Positions 17,529 through 27,006 of a stretch of DNA of 64,000 nt are shown in pieces. The translations under genes were made by a program, and so were the position numbers. This DNA comes from an uncultured Burkholderiales bacterium. GTDB taxonomy: Bacteria > Pseudomonadota > Gammaproteobacteria > Burkholderiales > Burkholderiaceae. Below the pieces are notes generated by a model. The model had not been told where the DNA came from. It made no database searches and worked only from the letters and a program-made list of their open reading frames with translations. The first letter of the stretch is position 1. Each line of letters starts with the position of its first letter. The DNA lies in assembly GCA_946480465.1 (NCBI GenBank), contig CAMLJY010000031.1, positions 4,756 through 68,755 on the forward strand, written 5' to 3'.

Positions 17529-18215
17529 TCACGTCTTTTGGCGCCTAGGACGGCGCACCGCGCGCACGACGCCGCTGGTGCCGCCGCCGCAGTAGAAGAG
17601 CCCGGCGCCATCGGACTCCAGGCCGCTCACCCCGGCGCCGCCAGGCATCTGCAGGCGCTGCAGCACGGCGCCGCTGTCGGGGTCGATGCGGCGGATGTCG
17701 CTGTCGTCGCCGTCCCAGGTGCCATGCCACAGCTCGCCGTCGACCCAGGTGACGCCGGTGACGAAGCGGTTCGACTCGATGGTGCGGCGGATGGCGCCGG
17801 TGGCCGGATCGATCTGGTAGATGCGGCGGTCGCGGTACTGGCCGACCCACAGGCTGCCTTCGGCCCAGGCCAGGCCCGAGTCGCGGCCGCCGCCGGGCGC
17901 CGGGATCGACGCCAGCACGGTGCCGGTCGCGGGGTCGATCTTGTCGATGCGCGCCTCGGTGATCTGGTACAGGTGCCTGCCGTCGAAGGCGGTGCCGGCG
18001 TCGCAGGCATGGTCCAGCGCCTGCACCGGCTGGCCGCCGTCGGGGTCGAAGGCGAGCAGGCGCTCGCCGGTGGCGGCCCACACGTGGCGGCCGTCGTGGG
18101 TGACGCCGGCCACCCGGTCGGCGCCGGGGAAGGGGCCGTACTCGCGCACGATCTCGGCCGGCTGGGCGGGGATGTCGGGGGTGTCCGTGCCGGCGGGGTG
18201 GGTGGGATGGCTCAT
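17529..18215 (-). CDS. Beta-propeller protein (glutamine cyclotransferase/YncE-like)
   Basis: A 228-residue protein of repeating beta-propeller blades with the pattern x-LYQITEARIDKIDPATGTVLASI and IYQIDPATGAIRRTI, each ending in a DPATG turn. Such blades occur in glutaminyl-peptide cyclotransferases and in YncE/streptogramin-lyase-like proteins. No signal peptide is visible, so it is probably cytoplasmic. ATG 18215 has GGAA six bases upstream. It follows the HTH/TPR gene by 42 bp on the same strand, a likely two-gene operon. Confidence 0.7.
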   Translation of the reverse strand: MSHPTHPAGTDTPDIPAQPAEIVREYGPFPGADRVAGVTHDGRHVWAATGERLLAFDPDGGQPVQALDHACDAGTAFDGRHLYQITEARIDKIDPATGTVLASIPAPGGGRDSGLAWAEGSLWVGQYRDRRIYQIDPATGAIRRTIESNRFVTGVTWVDGELWHGTWDGDDSDIRRIDPDSGAVLQRLQMPGGAGVSGLESDGAGLFYCGGGTSGVVRAVRRPRRQKT

Positions 18216-18257
18216 CGTGGCTTCCATCGCGCCGGGGGCGGCGCCATGGAAGGCAAT

Positions 18258-19478
18258 CTACGTGAGCGGCAGCGCGGCGGGGAGTAACAAGATCGTCGTG
18301 AAACCGGCGAGCGGCGGCGCCAGCCAGCGCTGCGCGCGGGTGCGGCCGATCGAGCGCACGCGCCCGGCCGCCTCCAGCTCGGCCAGCGCCCGCTGCACGG
18401 TGCGCTGGCTGGCGTCCAGCGCCTGCGCCAGCGCCGAGGTGGACCAGGCCGCGCCGTCGGCCAGCAGGGCCTGCAGTGCCGCCTGCTCGCCGTCGATCGG
18501 CGGCAGCAGCACGCTGACGGCCGGGCTGCCCCGCGGCGTCAGCGCAAAGCCGCGTTCGGTGGCGGCGATGCGCGCCAGCGGCGCGGCCAGCGCGCGCAGG
18601 CGGCCGATCTCCACCCGCAGGCGCGCGCGGTGCGTCTCGTCCGGATCGCGGGTGCGGAAGGCCTGCTCGATCAGCCTGCCGCGTTCGACGTCGCCGGGCC
18701 AGGCCTCGGCCAGGTCGCGTGCCAGCGCGAACAGCACCGGCCGTCGCGCCAGCGGCAGCACCGTGGCCCCCGCGCGCAGGCTGCGGCGGCAGGCATCGAG
18801 CACCAGCGTGCCGGAGGCGAGCAGCGACTCGACCTCCGCCAGGCGCAGCGCGCGCTCGGCACCCGCCTGCCGCCAGCGGGCGGCAGGCTGCTCCAGCGCG
18901 GCCTGCAGGTCCGCCGCTTCGGCCATCAGCGCCGGCACGCCCGCGCGCCGGGCAGCGGCCTGCGCGCGCGCCAGCGCCGCGGCCGCCGCGCCGGTGCGCA
19001 GGCGGCGCAGCGCCACCTCGGCCGCCGCCAGCCCGGCCACGGCCTGGAGCGGCGGCGGCATCTCGCGCAGGTCCAGCCCCGCCAGCTCGCCCGCCGCGTC
19101 GTCCAGCCGGCCGAGCAGCAACAGGCGCCGCACGCCGATCAGCCGCGCATGCATCGCGTTAGCAATATCGGCCCGCGCTTCCAGCGTCGCGGCCGCGGCG
19201 GCCAGCGTGCGCGGCGAGCCGCCCAGCTCGCGCATCGCCAGCGCGACCTCGGCCTCGGCCACCACGCAGCGGGCGCGGGCCAGCGCCTCGTGCTCGCCGA
19301 AGCCGCGGGCGGCGCGCCGCAGCAGGTCGCGCGCCCGCGGGTGCTCGCCCAGCTGCGCCATCGCGATGCCGCGCAGCGCCAGCGCCGGCGGGTCGTCGCG
19401 CAGGCTCACGCGCTTCAGCGCGCCCAGGGCGTCGCCTGTGGCCAGTGCACGTGCGGCGGCGGTGATCAGGGAATCCAT
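18258..19478 (-). CDS. HTH regulator with long helical (TPR-like) N-terminal part
   Basis: A 406-residue Ala/Leu/Arg-rich protein. Residues 1-290 are helical repeats resembling TPRs. A winged helix-turn-helix lies near the C-terminus (about 345-395: WSTSALAQALDASQRTVQRALAELEAAGRV), so DNA binding is likely. The usual order for regulators with sensor repeats is reversed here, with DNA binding at the C-terminus. It is the first gene of the pair with the beta-propeller protein downstream, which may be its partner or target. Ligand unknown. Confidence 0.7.
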   Translation of the reverse strand: MDSLITAAARALATGDALGALKRVSLRDDPPALALRGIAMAQLGEHPRARDLLRRAARGFGEHEALARARCVVAEAEVALAMRELGGSPRTLAAAAATLEARADIANAMHARLIGVRRLLLLGRLDDAAGELAGLDLREMPPPLQAVAGLAAAEVALRRLRTGAAAAALARAQAAARRAGVPALMAEAADLQAALEQPAARWRQAGAERALRLAEVESLLASGTLVLDACRRSLRAGATVLPLARRPVLFALARDLAEAWPGDVERGRLIEQAFRTRDPDETHRARLRVEIGRLRALAAPLARIAATERGFALTPRGSPAVSVLLPPIDGEQAALQALLADGAAWSTSALAQALDASQRTVQRALAELEAAGRVRSIGRTRAQRWLAPPLAGFTTILLLPAALPLT

Positions 19479-19684
19479 GGGGCGCGAGGCTAACGCGAAG
19501 GGCTGAAGCGGGGCGTGAACGGCGCGCCATGGCGCCCTGAAGACGCCGCCTGCGGTGCCGCGGCTGCGGCTGTTTCATCGACGGTGACGACGATTCCGAC
19601 CGCGGGGCATCCCGGCCGGATCGGTCTGGATCGAGACGTCCTTCGAGGCCGTCTGCTCGCAGCGCGGCCGGCCCTTCGAGGGCG
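19479..19684. other. Intergenic region before the ABC-F promoter
   Basis: Between the divergent HTH and ABC-F genes (19479-19824). Apart from the promoter and leader listed separately, I see no open frame or repeat of note here. Confidence 0.5.
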
Positions 19685-19713
19685 TTGACGCTGCAAGGGC
19701 CGCTGGCTAATAT
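19685..19713 (+). promoter_or_regulatory. Strong sigma-70-like promoter of the ABC-F gene
   Basis: TTGACG (19685-19690), a 17-bp spacer and TAATAT (19708-19713) make a near-consensus promoter. Transcription would start near 19720, leaving a leader of about 105 bases before the ABC-F start at 19825. Confidence 0.7.
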
Positions 19714-19744
19714 CGCCCGCCTTCACCGTCCCGAGCACGATCCC

Positions 19745-19813
19745 ATGCGGATGTAAGCCTTTCCCCGAATGCCGTTCCACGCGCCTTTTGCGTGGCATGT
19801 CTTCGTTCGAACG
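19745..19813 (+). promoter_or_regulatory. Structured leader with a three-codon upstream frame
   Basis: The leader has a minimal upstream frame ATG-CGG-ATG-TAA (19745-19756), a 6-bp hairpin CCACGC/GCGTGG with a seven-base loop (19777-19795), and a perfect 10-bp palindrome CGTTCGAACG (19804-19813) just before the ribosome binding site. Antibiotic-responsive ABC-F genes are often controlled by upstream frames and hairpins, so this may be a translational or transcriptional attenuator. No clear T-run follows, so a termination mechanism is not evident. Confidence 0.4.
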
Positions 19814-19824
19814 GAAAGCTTGCA

Positions 19825-21570
<1,746 letters not shown>

Positions 21571-21742
21571 AGGGCAATGCGGCACGGATAGCATGCGCGC
21601 AGGCCTTCGCGAGTGAACGAGAGATGGTTTCCAGTTGGCCCAACCTCTTTCGGATTGCCGGCCGCAGGCATCTGCCGTCCTCGTGAGGCGTCCGCCGAAA
21701 GCCACGCAGGCGGCGTCAGCCACCGAGCAAGGAGTCCAGCCC

Positions 21743-22084
21743 ATGACGAAGTACCTGATCTCATTCCCCAGCTCCGCGATGGTCGTCCCGGAAGAGGACT
21801 TCCAGGCCGTGTCCGACGCGGCGCGCGCCGTGATCGTCGAGGCCCAGGCGGCCGGCGTCTACGTCTTCGGCGGCGGCATCAACGAGAGCGTGGGGCCGGT
21901 CAAGGTCTCGGCCGACGGCGCGGTCGTCGACGGCACCTACCCGGAGACGCGCCGGATCGAGGGCGGCTACACGATCCTCGAACTGCCCACGCGGCAGGCG
22001 GCCGTTGAATGGGCCGCGAAGATCGCGGCGGCGTGCCGATGTGATCAGGAGCTGCGGGAGTTCATGTTCGACCCGGTGTCCTGA
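21743..22084 (+). CDS. YCII-related domain protein
   Basis: A 113-residue protein that starts MTKYLISFPSSAMVVPEEDF and contains GVYVFGGGINE and GGYTILELPTRQAAVEWAAKIA, the beta-alpha pattern of YCII-like dimeric alpha-beta barrel proteins. Such proteins are small cytoplasmic enzymes or binding proteins; many lie beside ECF sigma factor genes, but none is seen here. ATG 21743 has AAGGAG eight bases upstream. Function unknown. Confidence 0.75.
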   Translation: MTKYLISFPSSAMVVPEEDFQAVSDAARAVIVEAQAAGVYVFGGGINESVGPVKVSADGAVVDGTYPETRRIEGGYTILELPTRQAAVEWAAKIAAACRCDQELREFMFDPVS

Positions 22085-22351
22085 TGCCTGGGCGGCGGGC
22101 AGGCGTTCTTGCAGCGGACGCGGCAATGACGCCGACATTCGAACCCCCGGGGCCGCGCTTCATCGATAGCGCAGAGGTTCAGGACGTCAACATCGCCATT
22201 CCATCGAAAGGTCCGCGAGGCCGTGCATGCCCGCAGAGCGGCAATCCGCGCTGCAGCACGGTTCACAACCGGCTCCGCAAGCCTGGGGATGCTGGCGCGC
22301 ATACCGGGGGACTATCGTCGGTGCGTCGCAGTTGGCTGTGCGGAGGCCCTG

Positions 22352-22816
22352 ATGCGAAGGAAGCGATCGTGGCTGGCCATGCTGGCGTTCGCCCTCACGG
22401 TGATGCTCGCGACGATGGCGTCGGCACACGCAATCAAGCGAACCTGGACGGTCTGCAATCACACCGCGGAGCCGGTGCGCGCCGCCATCGTCTACAACGA
22501 AGGCCCGGTCCTCGTTGCAAGGGGTTGGTGGAACATCAATGCCTGCGGGGCGTGCGTCAAGGTCTTGTCCCGGAATGTCGGTGCCACGAATGCGTTCCTG
22601 CGCGCCGAGAGCCGCGGCGGGGAGGACTTCGGCGGCGAATTCCTGTTCTGCACCGGGGTCTCGTCGCCGTTCGAAATCCCCGATGCCAACGTGAAGTCCA
22701 GGTGCGGCGGCCGCGCACGGCTGTGGAAGTCATTCGCACTCCAATCGCTGGAGCAGCCCAGGCACACGACGCACTTGCGCGGGCCCGTGGGCAGCGGCCG
22801 CCAGTGCATCGACTAG
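22352..22816 (+). CDS. Secreted DUF1036 family protein
   Basis: A 154-residue protein with an N-terminal signal peptide (MRRKRSWLAMLAFALTVMLA, cut after SAHA) and the DUF1036 signature WTVCNHTAEPVRAAIVYNEG followed by GWWNINACGACVKV. The family is of unknown function, periplasmic or surface-located, with conserved cysteines likely forming disulfides. ATG 22352 has GGAGG five bases upstream. Lower GC than the neighbours. The next gene, 60 bp downstream, is also a small exported protein. Confidence 0.8.
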   Translation: MRRKRSWLAMLAFALTVMLATMASAHAIKRTWTVCNHTAEPVRAAIVYNEGPVLVARGWWNINACGACVKVLSRNVGATNAFLRAESRGGEDFGGEFLFCTGVSSPFEIPDANVKSRCGGRARLWKSFALQSLEQPRHTTHLRGPVGSGRQCID

Positions 22817-22875
22817 CGTCGAACACTGCACTAACGATGGCGCCGATGCCTCCGGCGGCCCAGCGAAGACACGCC

Positions 22876-23268
22876 ATGCGCAAGGTCCATGCGCTCTCGT
22901 TGGCCTGCCTGGCGGGCACGGTTGTGGTCGCCACGCCGGCCCTGGCGCAGCGCGCCTGTCCGGCAGGCCAGCCGTGCATCCTCGCCGTGTACAACCAGCG
23001 TGCGAACCTCGTCGTCGAGTGGAACGACAGCGACGAACGCGATCACTACAACCTTCGCTGGAGCCGCCCCGGAAGGGGGGCGGTGCAGGTGGAGCGTCCG
23101 GGTGGAAGGGGCGGGCACTTCGTGCTGAAGTACTTCCGTCCGAACACGAAGTACACCTTCGCGGTTCAGGGCTGCTCCAAGCCGCTGATCGGTTCGTCCA
23201 CCTGCACGGGTTGGTACACCGAGGTCGTGACCTCGTGTGGGGCCCGTGCGACGCCGTGCAGGGAGTGA
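22876..23268 (+). CDS. Small secreted protein, fibronectin III-like
   Basis: A 130-residue protein with a clear signal peptide (cut after TPALAQ). The rest has a beta-sandwich look: LVVEWNDSDERDHYNLRWSRPG, then RPNTKYTFAVQGC, which follow fibronectin type III strand patterns (W, then NLRW, then TKYTFAVQ). Six cysteines suggest disulfides in the periplasm or outside the cell. It lies 60 bp after the DUF1036 gene. I do not recognise a named family. Confidence 0.65.
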   Translation: MRKVHALSLACLAGTVVVATPALAQRACPAGQPCILAVYNQRANLVVEWNDSDERDHYNLRWSRPGRGAVQVERPGGRGGHFVLKYFRPNTKYTFAVQGCSKPLIGSSTCTGWYTEVVTSCGARATPCRE

Positions 23269-23388
23269 GTCGCTCGGGTAGGCCGATGGACTGATACGGA
23301 CGCGCCTGCAGCGCCGGCCGCGCTTCCTGTCGTGCGAAGAGAGCGGCATGTGTTCCTTGGCACGTCAACCACAGCGGCCCCCTGCGGC
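23269..23388. other. Intergenic region before the leader promoter
   Basis: First part of a 381-bp gap (23269-23649) between the small secreted gene and the 80-residue gene. I see no gene here; the leader elements that follow are listed separately. Confidence 0.5.
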
Positions 23389-23418
23389 TTGCGCATTCGC
23401 GCCGGCCGCCCGTATCAT
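23389..23418 (+). promoter_or_regulatory. Promoter of the AAA+/M41 locus leader
   Basis: TTGCGC (23389-23394), an 18-bp spacer and TATCAT (23413-23418) form a plausible sigma-70 promoter. Transcription would start near 23425, giving a leader of about 225 bases before the 80-residue gene at 23650. Confidence 0.5.
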
Positions 23419-23434
23419 CCGCGCCCTGTTGCTG

Positions 23435-23461
23435 ATGGCGCCCACGACAGCGCCCGCCTGA
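23435..23461 (+). CDS. Possible eight-residue upstream frame
   Basis: ATG-started frame coding MAPTTAPA and ending with TGA at 23459-23461. It has no clear ribosome binding site, so it may be chance. Its stop lies just before the GGAG of the next small frame, so reading it could affect initiation there. Confidence 0.2.
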   Translation: MAPTTAPA

Positions 23462-23475
23462 CGGAGATCCCCCCT

Positions 23476-23508
23476 ATGTCCTCCCTGTTCATCTCGACGA
23501 TCGACTGA
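23476..23508 (+). CDS. Ten-residue leader peptide candidate
   Basis: The frame codes MSSLFISTID and is preceded by GGAG nine bases upstream. It ends one base before a 9-bp hairpin. The position, between a promoter and competing hairpins, is that of a leader peptide whose translation decides RNA folding. No codon bias points to one amino acid (three Ser, two Ile), so a nascent-chain or general translation signal is as likely as tRNA sensing. Confidence 0.5.
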   Translation: MSSLFISTID

Positions 23509-23640
23509 ACACGGTTCCCGAGCCCCGGCTGAACCGTGTCTGTTCACAGATACGGCCTCAGACCGCGCGGCTCGAGCAAAGCCCCGCCGCTGAAGAGCGC
23601 CCCCACCCCGTGGGGATTGCGAGCCGGGGCTTTTGCTTTT
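23509..23640 (+). terminator. Attenuator-like element with mutually exclusive hairpins
   Basis: Hairpin 1: ACACGGTTC (23509-23517) pairs with GAACCGTGT (23531-23539), nine perfect pairs. Its loop contains AGCCCCGGCT (23521-23530), the exact complement of AGCCGGGGCT (23622-23631). Terminator: AAAGCCCCG (23578-23586) pairs with CGGGGCTTT (23625-23633), enclosing an inner hairpin CCCCAC/GTGGGG (23601-23615), followed by TTTTGCTTTT. The loop of hairpin 1 and the left terminator arm compete for the same 3' strand, the hallmark of an antiterminator/terminator switch. Loop size of the outer terminator stem is large. Confidence 0.6.
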
Positions 23641-23649
23641 CGGAACCGA

Positions 23650-23892
23650 ATGAGTGCACAACTCCGTTCCCGCGCCCTCCAGGAGGGGCGGGTCAAGGCC
23701 CTGCGCCGCATGAAACAGCCGATGGCGCTGGTGCTCGAATCCAGCGCCGGCGCGCGCGACCCCGTGGCGCGCGCACTCGGCCAGCGTGGCTTGCGTGGCG
23801 CCGGCCAACACATCCAGAGCCGCGGCGCCCAGCGCCGTGCTGACCGCGTGGCGCTGCAGGCGCTGCTGCGACGAGAGGATTGGGATGAATGA
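23650..23892 (+). CDS. Small basic protein, first gene of the AAA+/M41 operon
   Basis: An 80-residue Arg/Ala-rich protein (MSAQLRSRALQEGRVKALRRM and on), predicted pI high, helical, no signal peptide, no family recognised. It starts 10 bases after the terminator T-run and overlaps the AAA+/M41 start by 8 bases (ATGAATGA), so translation of the two is probably coupled. That arrangement suggests a partner or adaptor of the protease, which is inference. The start could differ, as the Shine-Dalgarno sequence (GGAA) is weak. Confidence 0.55.
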   Translation: MSAQLRSRALQEGRVKALRRMKQPMALVLESSAGARDPVARALGQRGLRGAGQHIQSRGAQRRADRVALQALLRREDWDE

Positions 23893-25804
23893 TTCCCCTG
23901 AACTGGGCGTGCCGCTGCGTGCGCCCCTGCGCGAACAGCTGGCGCAGAAGAACCAACAGCTGCAGGACATCGCCATCCAGCTCAAGACCGAACTGATCGG
24001 CATCGACACCATCATCGACCGCGTCATCGATTCGGTGCGTGCCTGGGTGCTGTTGCCCGAGCTGGTGTCGCGCCCCGTCGTCGTCTGCCTGTGGGGCCTG
24101 ACCGGCACCGGCAAGACCCAGTTGGTGCGCCGCCTGGCGCAGCTGCTGGGCTTCTACGACCGGTTCGTCGAGGTGCAGATGGACGGCTTTTCCAACGGCG
24201 CCGGCTGGCGCGGCGCGCAGAGCATTTCGGGCATGCTGGCGCAGTCCGGCGTGCGCGAGGGCGAGCCGGGCATCCTGGCACTCGACGAGTTCCAGCGCTT
24301 TCGCACCATCGACGACAAGCGGCGCGAGGTCCGGGTCGAGCGTTACCAGGACGTCTGGGGGCTGTTGTCCGATGGCCGCCTGCCGCCCGCGCTGTCGCTG
24401 CTGGGCGACATCGAATCGTCGATGGCCGAGGCCGCCTTCGATGCCGAACGGGCCGATGCCGGCGACGCCCAGTTGCGCTTCAAGCTGCGCCCCTGGGAGG
24501 CGCAGGAGCTGCAGCGCAACCTGAAGCTGGACGAGCCCTTGATGGAGATCATGGCGTGGACGCCGGAGCAGATCCAGGAGCGCCTGCGCGCCTTCCGCGA
24601 GAGCGGCCAGCAGCAGTGGGAGACCGACTACAGCCGCCTGCTCATCTTCGTCTGCGGCAACCTGGACGAGATGTACGAGGACCTGGCCACCAGCGTGGAC
24701 GATTGCGACAGCGACGCGGACATCTTCCACGCGGTAACGTCGAAAATGAGCGTCATCGACGTCAAGCAGGCACTCAACCGGCGCTTCAAGCCCGAGCAGG
24801 TGGCGCGGCTGGGCAACGAGCACGTGATCTACCCCTCGCTGTCGCGCCGCGCGTACGAGCAGTTGATCGAGCAGGGCTGCGCCCGCTATGCCCGCGAGAC
24901 CGAAGCGCGCTGCGGCCTGCACTTCGAGCTGGGGGCGAGCGTGCGTGAGCAGATCTACGCCAACGGGGTGTTCCCCGCCCAGGGCACGCGGCCGCTGTTC
25001 TCCTCGCTGCACGCCATCCTGGGGGCCGGCCTGGCCAAGGCGGCGCTGTGGGCGCTGGAACGCGGTGCCGAGGCCGGTGACGGCGTGGGCCTCAGCGCCG
25101 ATGGCCGCAGCCTGGTCGCGCATTGGCGCGGCCAGTCGCAGGCCATTGCCACGCCGTTCGAGATCACCCGCCTGCGCCAGCGCCACAACGCCGACTTCCG
25201 CGCGCTGCTGGCGGTGCACGAGGCGGGCCATGGCCTGGTGCACGCGCTGCTCTTCGGCCGCGCGCCGCAGGAGATCAAGATCAACGTGGCCAGCTTCGAG
25301 GGCGGGTACAACGCCTACGCCACGCGGAAGGTCTGGTCGCGCCGCAACCTGCTGGACTCGATCTGCACCAGCCTCGCCGGCCGCGCCGCCGAACTGCTGG
25401 TCTTCGGGCCCGAGTTGGGCTCCAGCGGCGCCGAGAGCGACCTGCGCAAGGCCACCCAGGCGGCGGCCCGCATGCTGCGCCACCTGGGCCACGGCACGCG
25501 CATCGGACGCACCGACGTGTGCACCGACAGCGAGGACAACCTGTGCACCGACGTGGAAGCCAGCAATGCGCCGATCGAAGCGCTGCTGCAGGCCGAGCAT
25601 GCGCGCGCCACGAGGCTGATCGAAACCCACCGTGGCGCGCTGCTGGCGCTGGTGGATGAGCTGATGGCGCAGGGGCAGGTCACGCCGGCACGCTTCGCCG
25701 CGGTGGCGGGGCTGCCGTTGGGCAAGCCGGAAGATGCGCTGGATCCGTATGCGCAGGGCTTGGCGGACTTTCGGGTGGCGGGACGCGAGCGGTTGAGGGC
25801 GTAG
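23885..25804 (+). CDS. Soluble AAA+ ATPase fused to FtsH-type M41 metalloprotease domain
   Basis: The 639-residue protein has an AAA+ domain of Clp-like type (about 35-390) with Walker A GLTGTGKT (71-78), Walker B ILALDEF (Asp134, Glu135) and an FVCGNLDE sensor-1-like strand. The C-terminal domain (about 430-620) has the zinc motif HEAGH (His445, His449) and SGAESDLRKAT, whose Asp519 lies 70 residues on, as does the third zinc ligand of FtsH. Unlike FtsH it has no transmembrane segments or periplasmic domain, and the ATPase resembles ClpA/B or ClpX rather than FtsH. It should unfold and degrade cytoplasmic proteins. Target and trigger unknown. ATG 23885 overlaps the upstream gene. Confidence 0.8.
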   Translation: MNDSPELGVPLRAPLREQLAQKNQQLQDIAIQLKTELIGIDTIIDRVIDSVRAWVLLPELVSRPVVVCLWGLTGTGKTQLVRRLAQLLGFYDRFVEVQMDGFSNGAGWRGAQSISGMLAQSGVREGEPGILALDEFQRFRTIDDKRREVRVERYQDVWGLLSDGRLPPALSLLGDIESSMAEAAFDAERADAGDAQLRFKLRPWEAQELQRNLKLDEPLMEIMAWTPEQIQERLRAFRESGQQQWETDYSRLLIFVCGNLDEMYEDLATSVDDCDSDADIFHAVTSKMSVIDVKQALNRRFKPEQVARLGNEHVIYPSLSRRAYEQLIEQGCARYARETEARCGLHFELGASVREQIYANGVFPAQGTRPLFSSLHAILGAGLAKAALWALERGAEAGDGVGLSADGRSLVAHWRGQSQAIATPFEITRLRQRHNADFRALLAVHEAGHGLVHALLFGRAPQEIKINVASFEGGYNAYATRKVWSRRNLLDSICTSLAGRAAELLVFGPELGSSGAESDLRKATQAAARMLRHLGHGTRIGRTDVCTDSEDNLCTDVEASNAPIEALLQAEHARATRLIETHRGALLALVDELMAQGQVTPARFAAVAGLPLGKPEDALDPYAQGLADFRVAGRERLRA

Positions 25805-25865
25805 CGCGAAGGGCGCCGGGGCACGGGCTGCGACAAGGCGAATCCGCGGCAGCCGATCGCTTGGC

Positions 25866-26771
25866 TCAGCCGGTGTCCCGGCCGGCCGCTCGCGCCGCCA
25901 CGGCCAGCCGCGCGCCGCAGCGCCTGCAGCAGCGCGCGTCCGCCTCGTGGCCCACGAGACCGCACCGGTCGCAAGCCAGCGGCCGCCATTCGCCGCGCCG
26001 GCGCTGTTCGCCCATCTCCACGGTCACGATGCCGGTCGGCACGGCCAGCACGCCCCAGCCGAGCAGCATCATGGCCGACGCCACCAGGCGGCCGAGGTCG
26101 GTCTTGGGGGTGATGTCGCCGAAGCCGACCGTCGTCATCGTGGTCACGGCCCAGTACATCGACACCGGGATGCTGGTGAAGCCGTTGCGCGGGCCTTCCA
26201 CCACGTAGAGCACCGTGCCCATGACCAGCACCATCAGCAGCACGAAGCCGAGGAAGACCATGATCTTGCGGCGGCTGGCGACCAGGGCGGCGCCGAGGGC
26301 GCTCGATTCCGCCAGGTAGGCCGTGAGCTTGAAGATGCGGAACACCCGCAGCAGGCGCAGCACGCGCACGGCGATCAGCAACTGTGCGCCAGGCACCAGC
26401 GCGGCCAGGTAGCTGGGCAGCACCGACAGCAGGTCGATCACGCCGTAGAAGCTGACCGCATAACGAAGCTGGCGCCGCACGGCGGCCAGCCGCGCCAGGT
26501 ACTCGGCCGTGAACAGCGCGGTGAACACCCATTCGGCGCGGTCCAGCCACGGACGCCAGGCGGCGCGCACCTCGGACATGCTGTCGAGCACCACCACCAT
26601 TGCGCTGAGCAGGATGGCGGCGATGACGACGATGTCGAAGGCCCGGCCGGCCGGCGTGTCCGACTCGAACACGATGGCATGCAGACGCCGCCGCCAGAAG
26701 GAATCGGGGCGGCCGAAGCGCTCGCTTTCAGTGCTGCCACCGGCGGCGTGGCGAACCAGGGGGGTGGACAT
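25866..26771 (-). CDS. Voltage-gated potassium channel (6TM) with C-terminal zinc ribbon
   Basis: A 301-residue Kv-like subunit. Six helices span about 45-250; S4 carries regularly spaced arginines (Arg136, 139, 142, 145 in RVLRLLRVFRIFK), and the pore selectivity filter is TVGFGD (214-219), specific for K+. It would form tetramers in the inner membrane. After S6 the tail has two CxxC pairs (Cys267/270 and Cys282/285), a rubredoxin-like zinc ribbon on the cytoplasmic side. This tail replaces the usual RCK or cyclic-nucleotide domain and could sense metal or redox state (inference). It is convergent with the AAA+/M41 gene. Confidence 0.9.
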   Translation of the reverse strand: MSTPLVRHAAGGSTESERFGRPDSFWRRRLHAIVFESDTPAGRAFDIVVIAAILLSAMVVVLDSMSEVRAAWRPWLDRAEWVFTALFTAEYLARLAAVRRQLRYAVSFYGVIDLLSVLPSYLAALVPGAQLLIAVRVLRLLRVFRIFKLTAYLAESSALGAALVASRRKIMVFLGFVLLMVLVMGTVLYVVEGPRNGFTSIPVSMYWAVTTMTTVGFGDITPKTDLGRLVASAMMLLGWGVLAVPTGIVTVEMGEQRRRGEWRPLACDRCGLVGHEADARCCRRCGARLAVAARAAGRDTG

Positions 26772-27006
26772 GGGCGGATTCTGTACCGCGGTGGTCGGTG
26801 CCCGCCCAGCCCAGGGCCTGCTGCGATGCGCACGTCGGCATGCGCCGGGGTGTCCGTGGCCGGGGCGCGTGCCGAGGCCGTTCCTCGGCGGAAAACAGGG
26901 CGTGTAACCACGTCCTCGAGAGTCGGGATGACCGGTCCGGCATTCCGTGGCCCGATGAGGTTCTCATGGCTGACTGGCTGCACATTGAAGACATGGGAGA
27001 TGTCGG

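Noticed and set aside
22084..22875. Upstream extension of the fibronectin-like small gene
   Set aside because: The extension overlaps the DUF1036 gene in another frame, and the signal peptide begins at 22876.
23435..23461. Second leader peptide MAPTTAPA
   Set aside because: No ribosome binding site was seen; listed at low confidence only because its stop meets the next Shine-Dalgarno.
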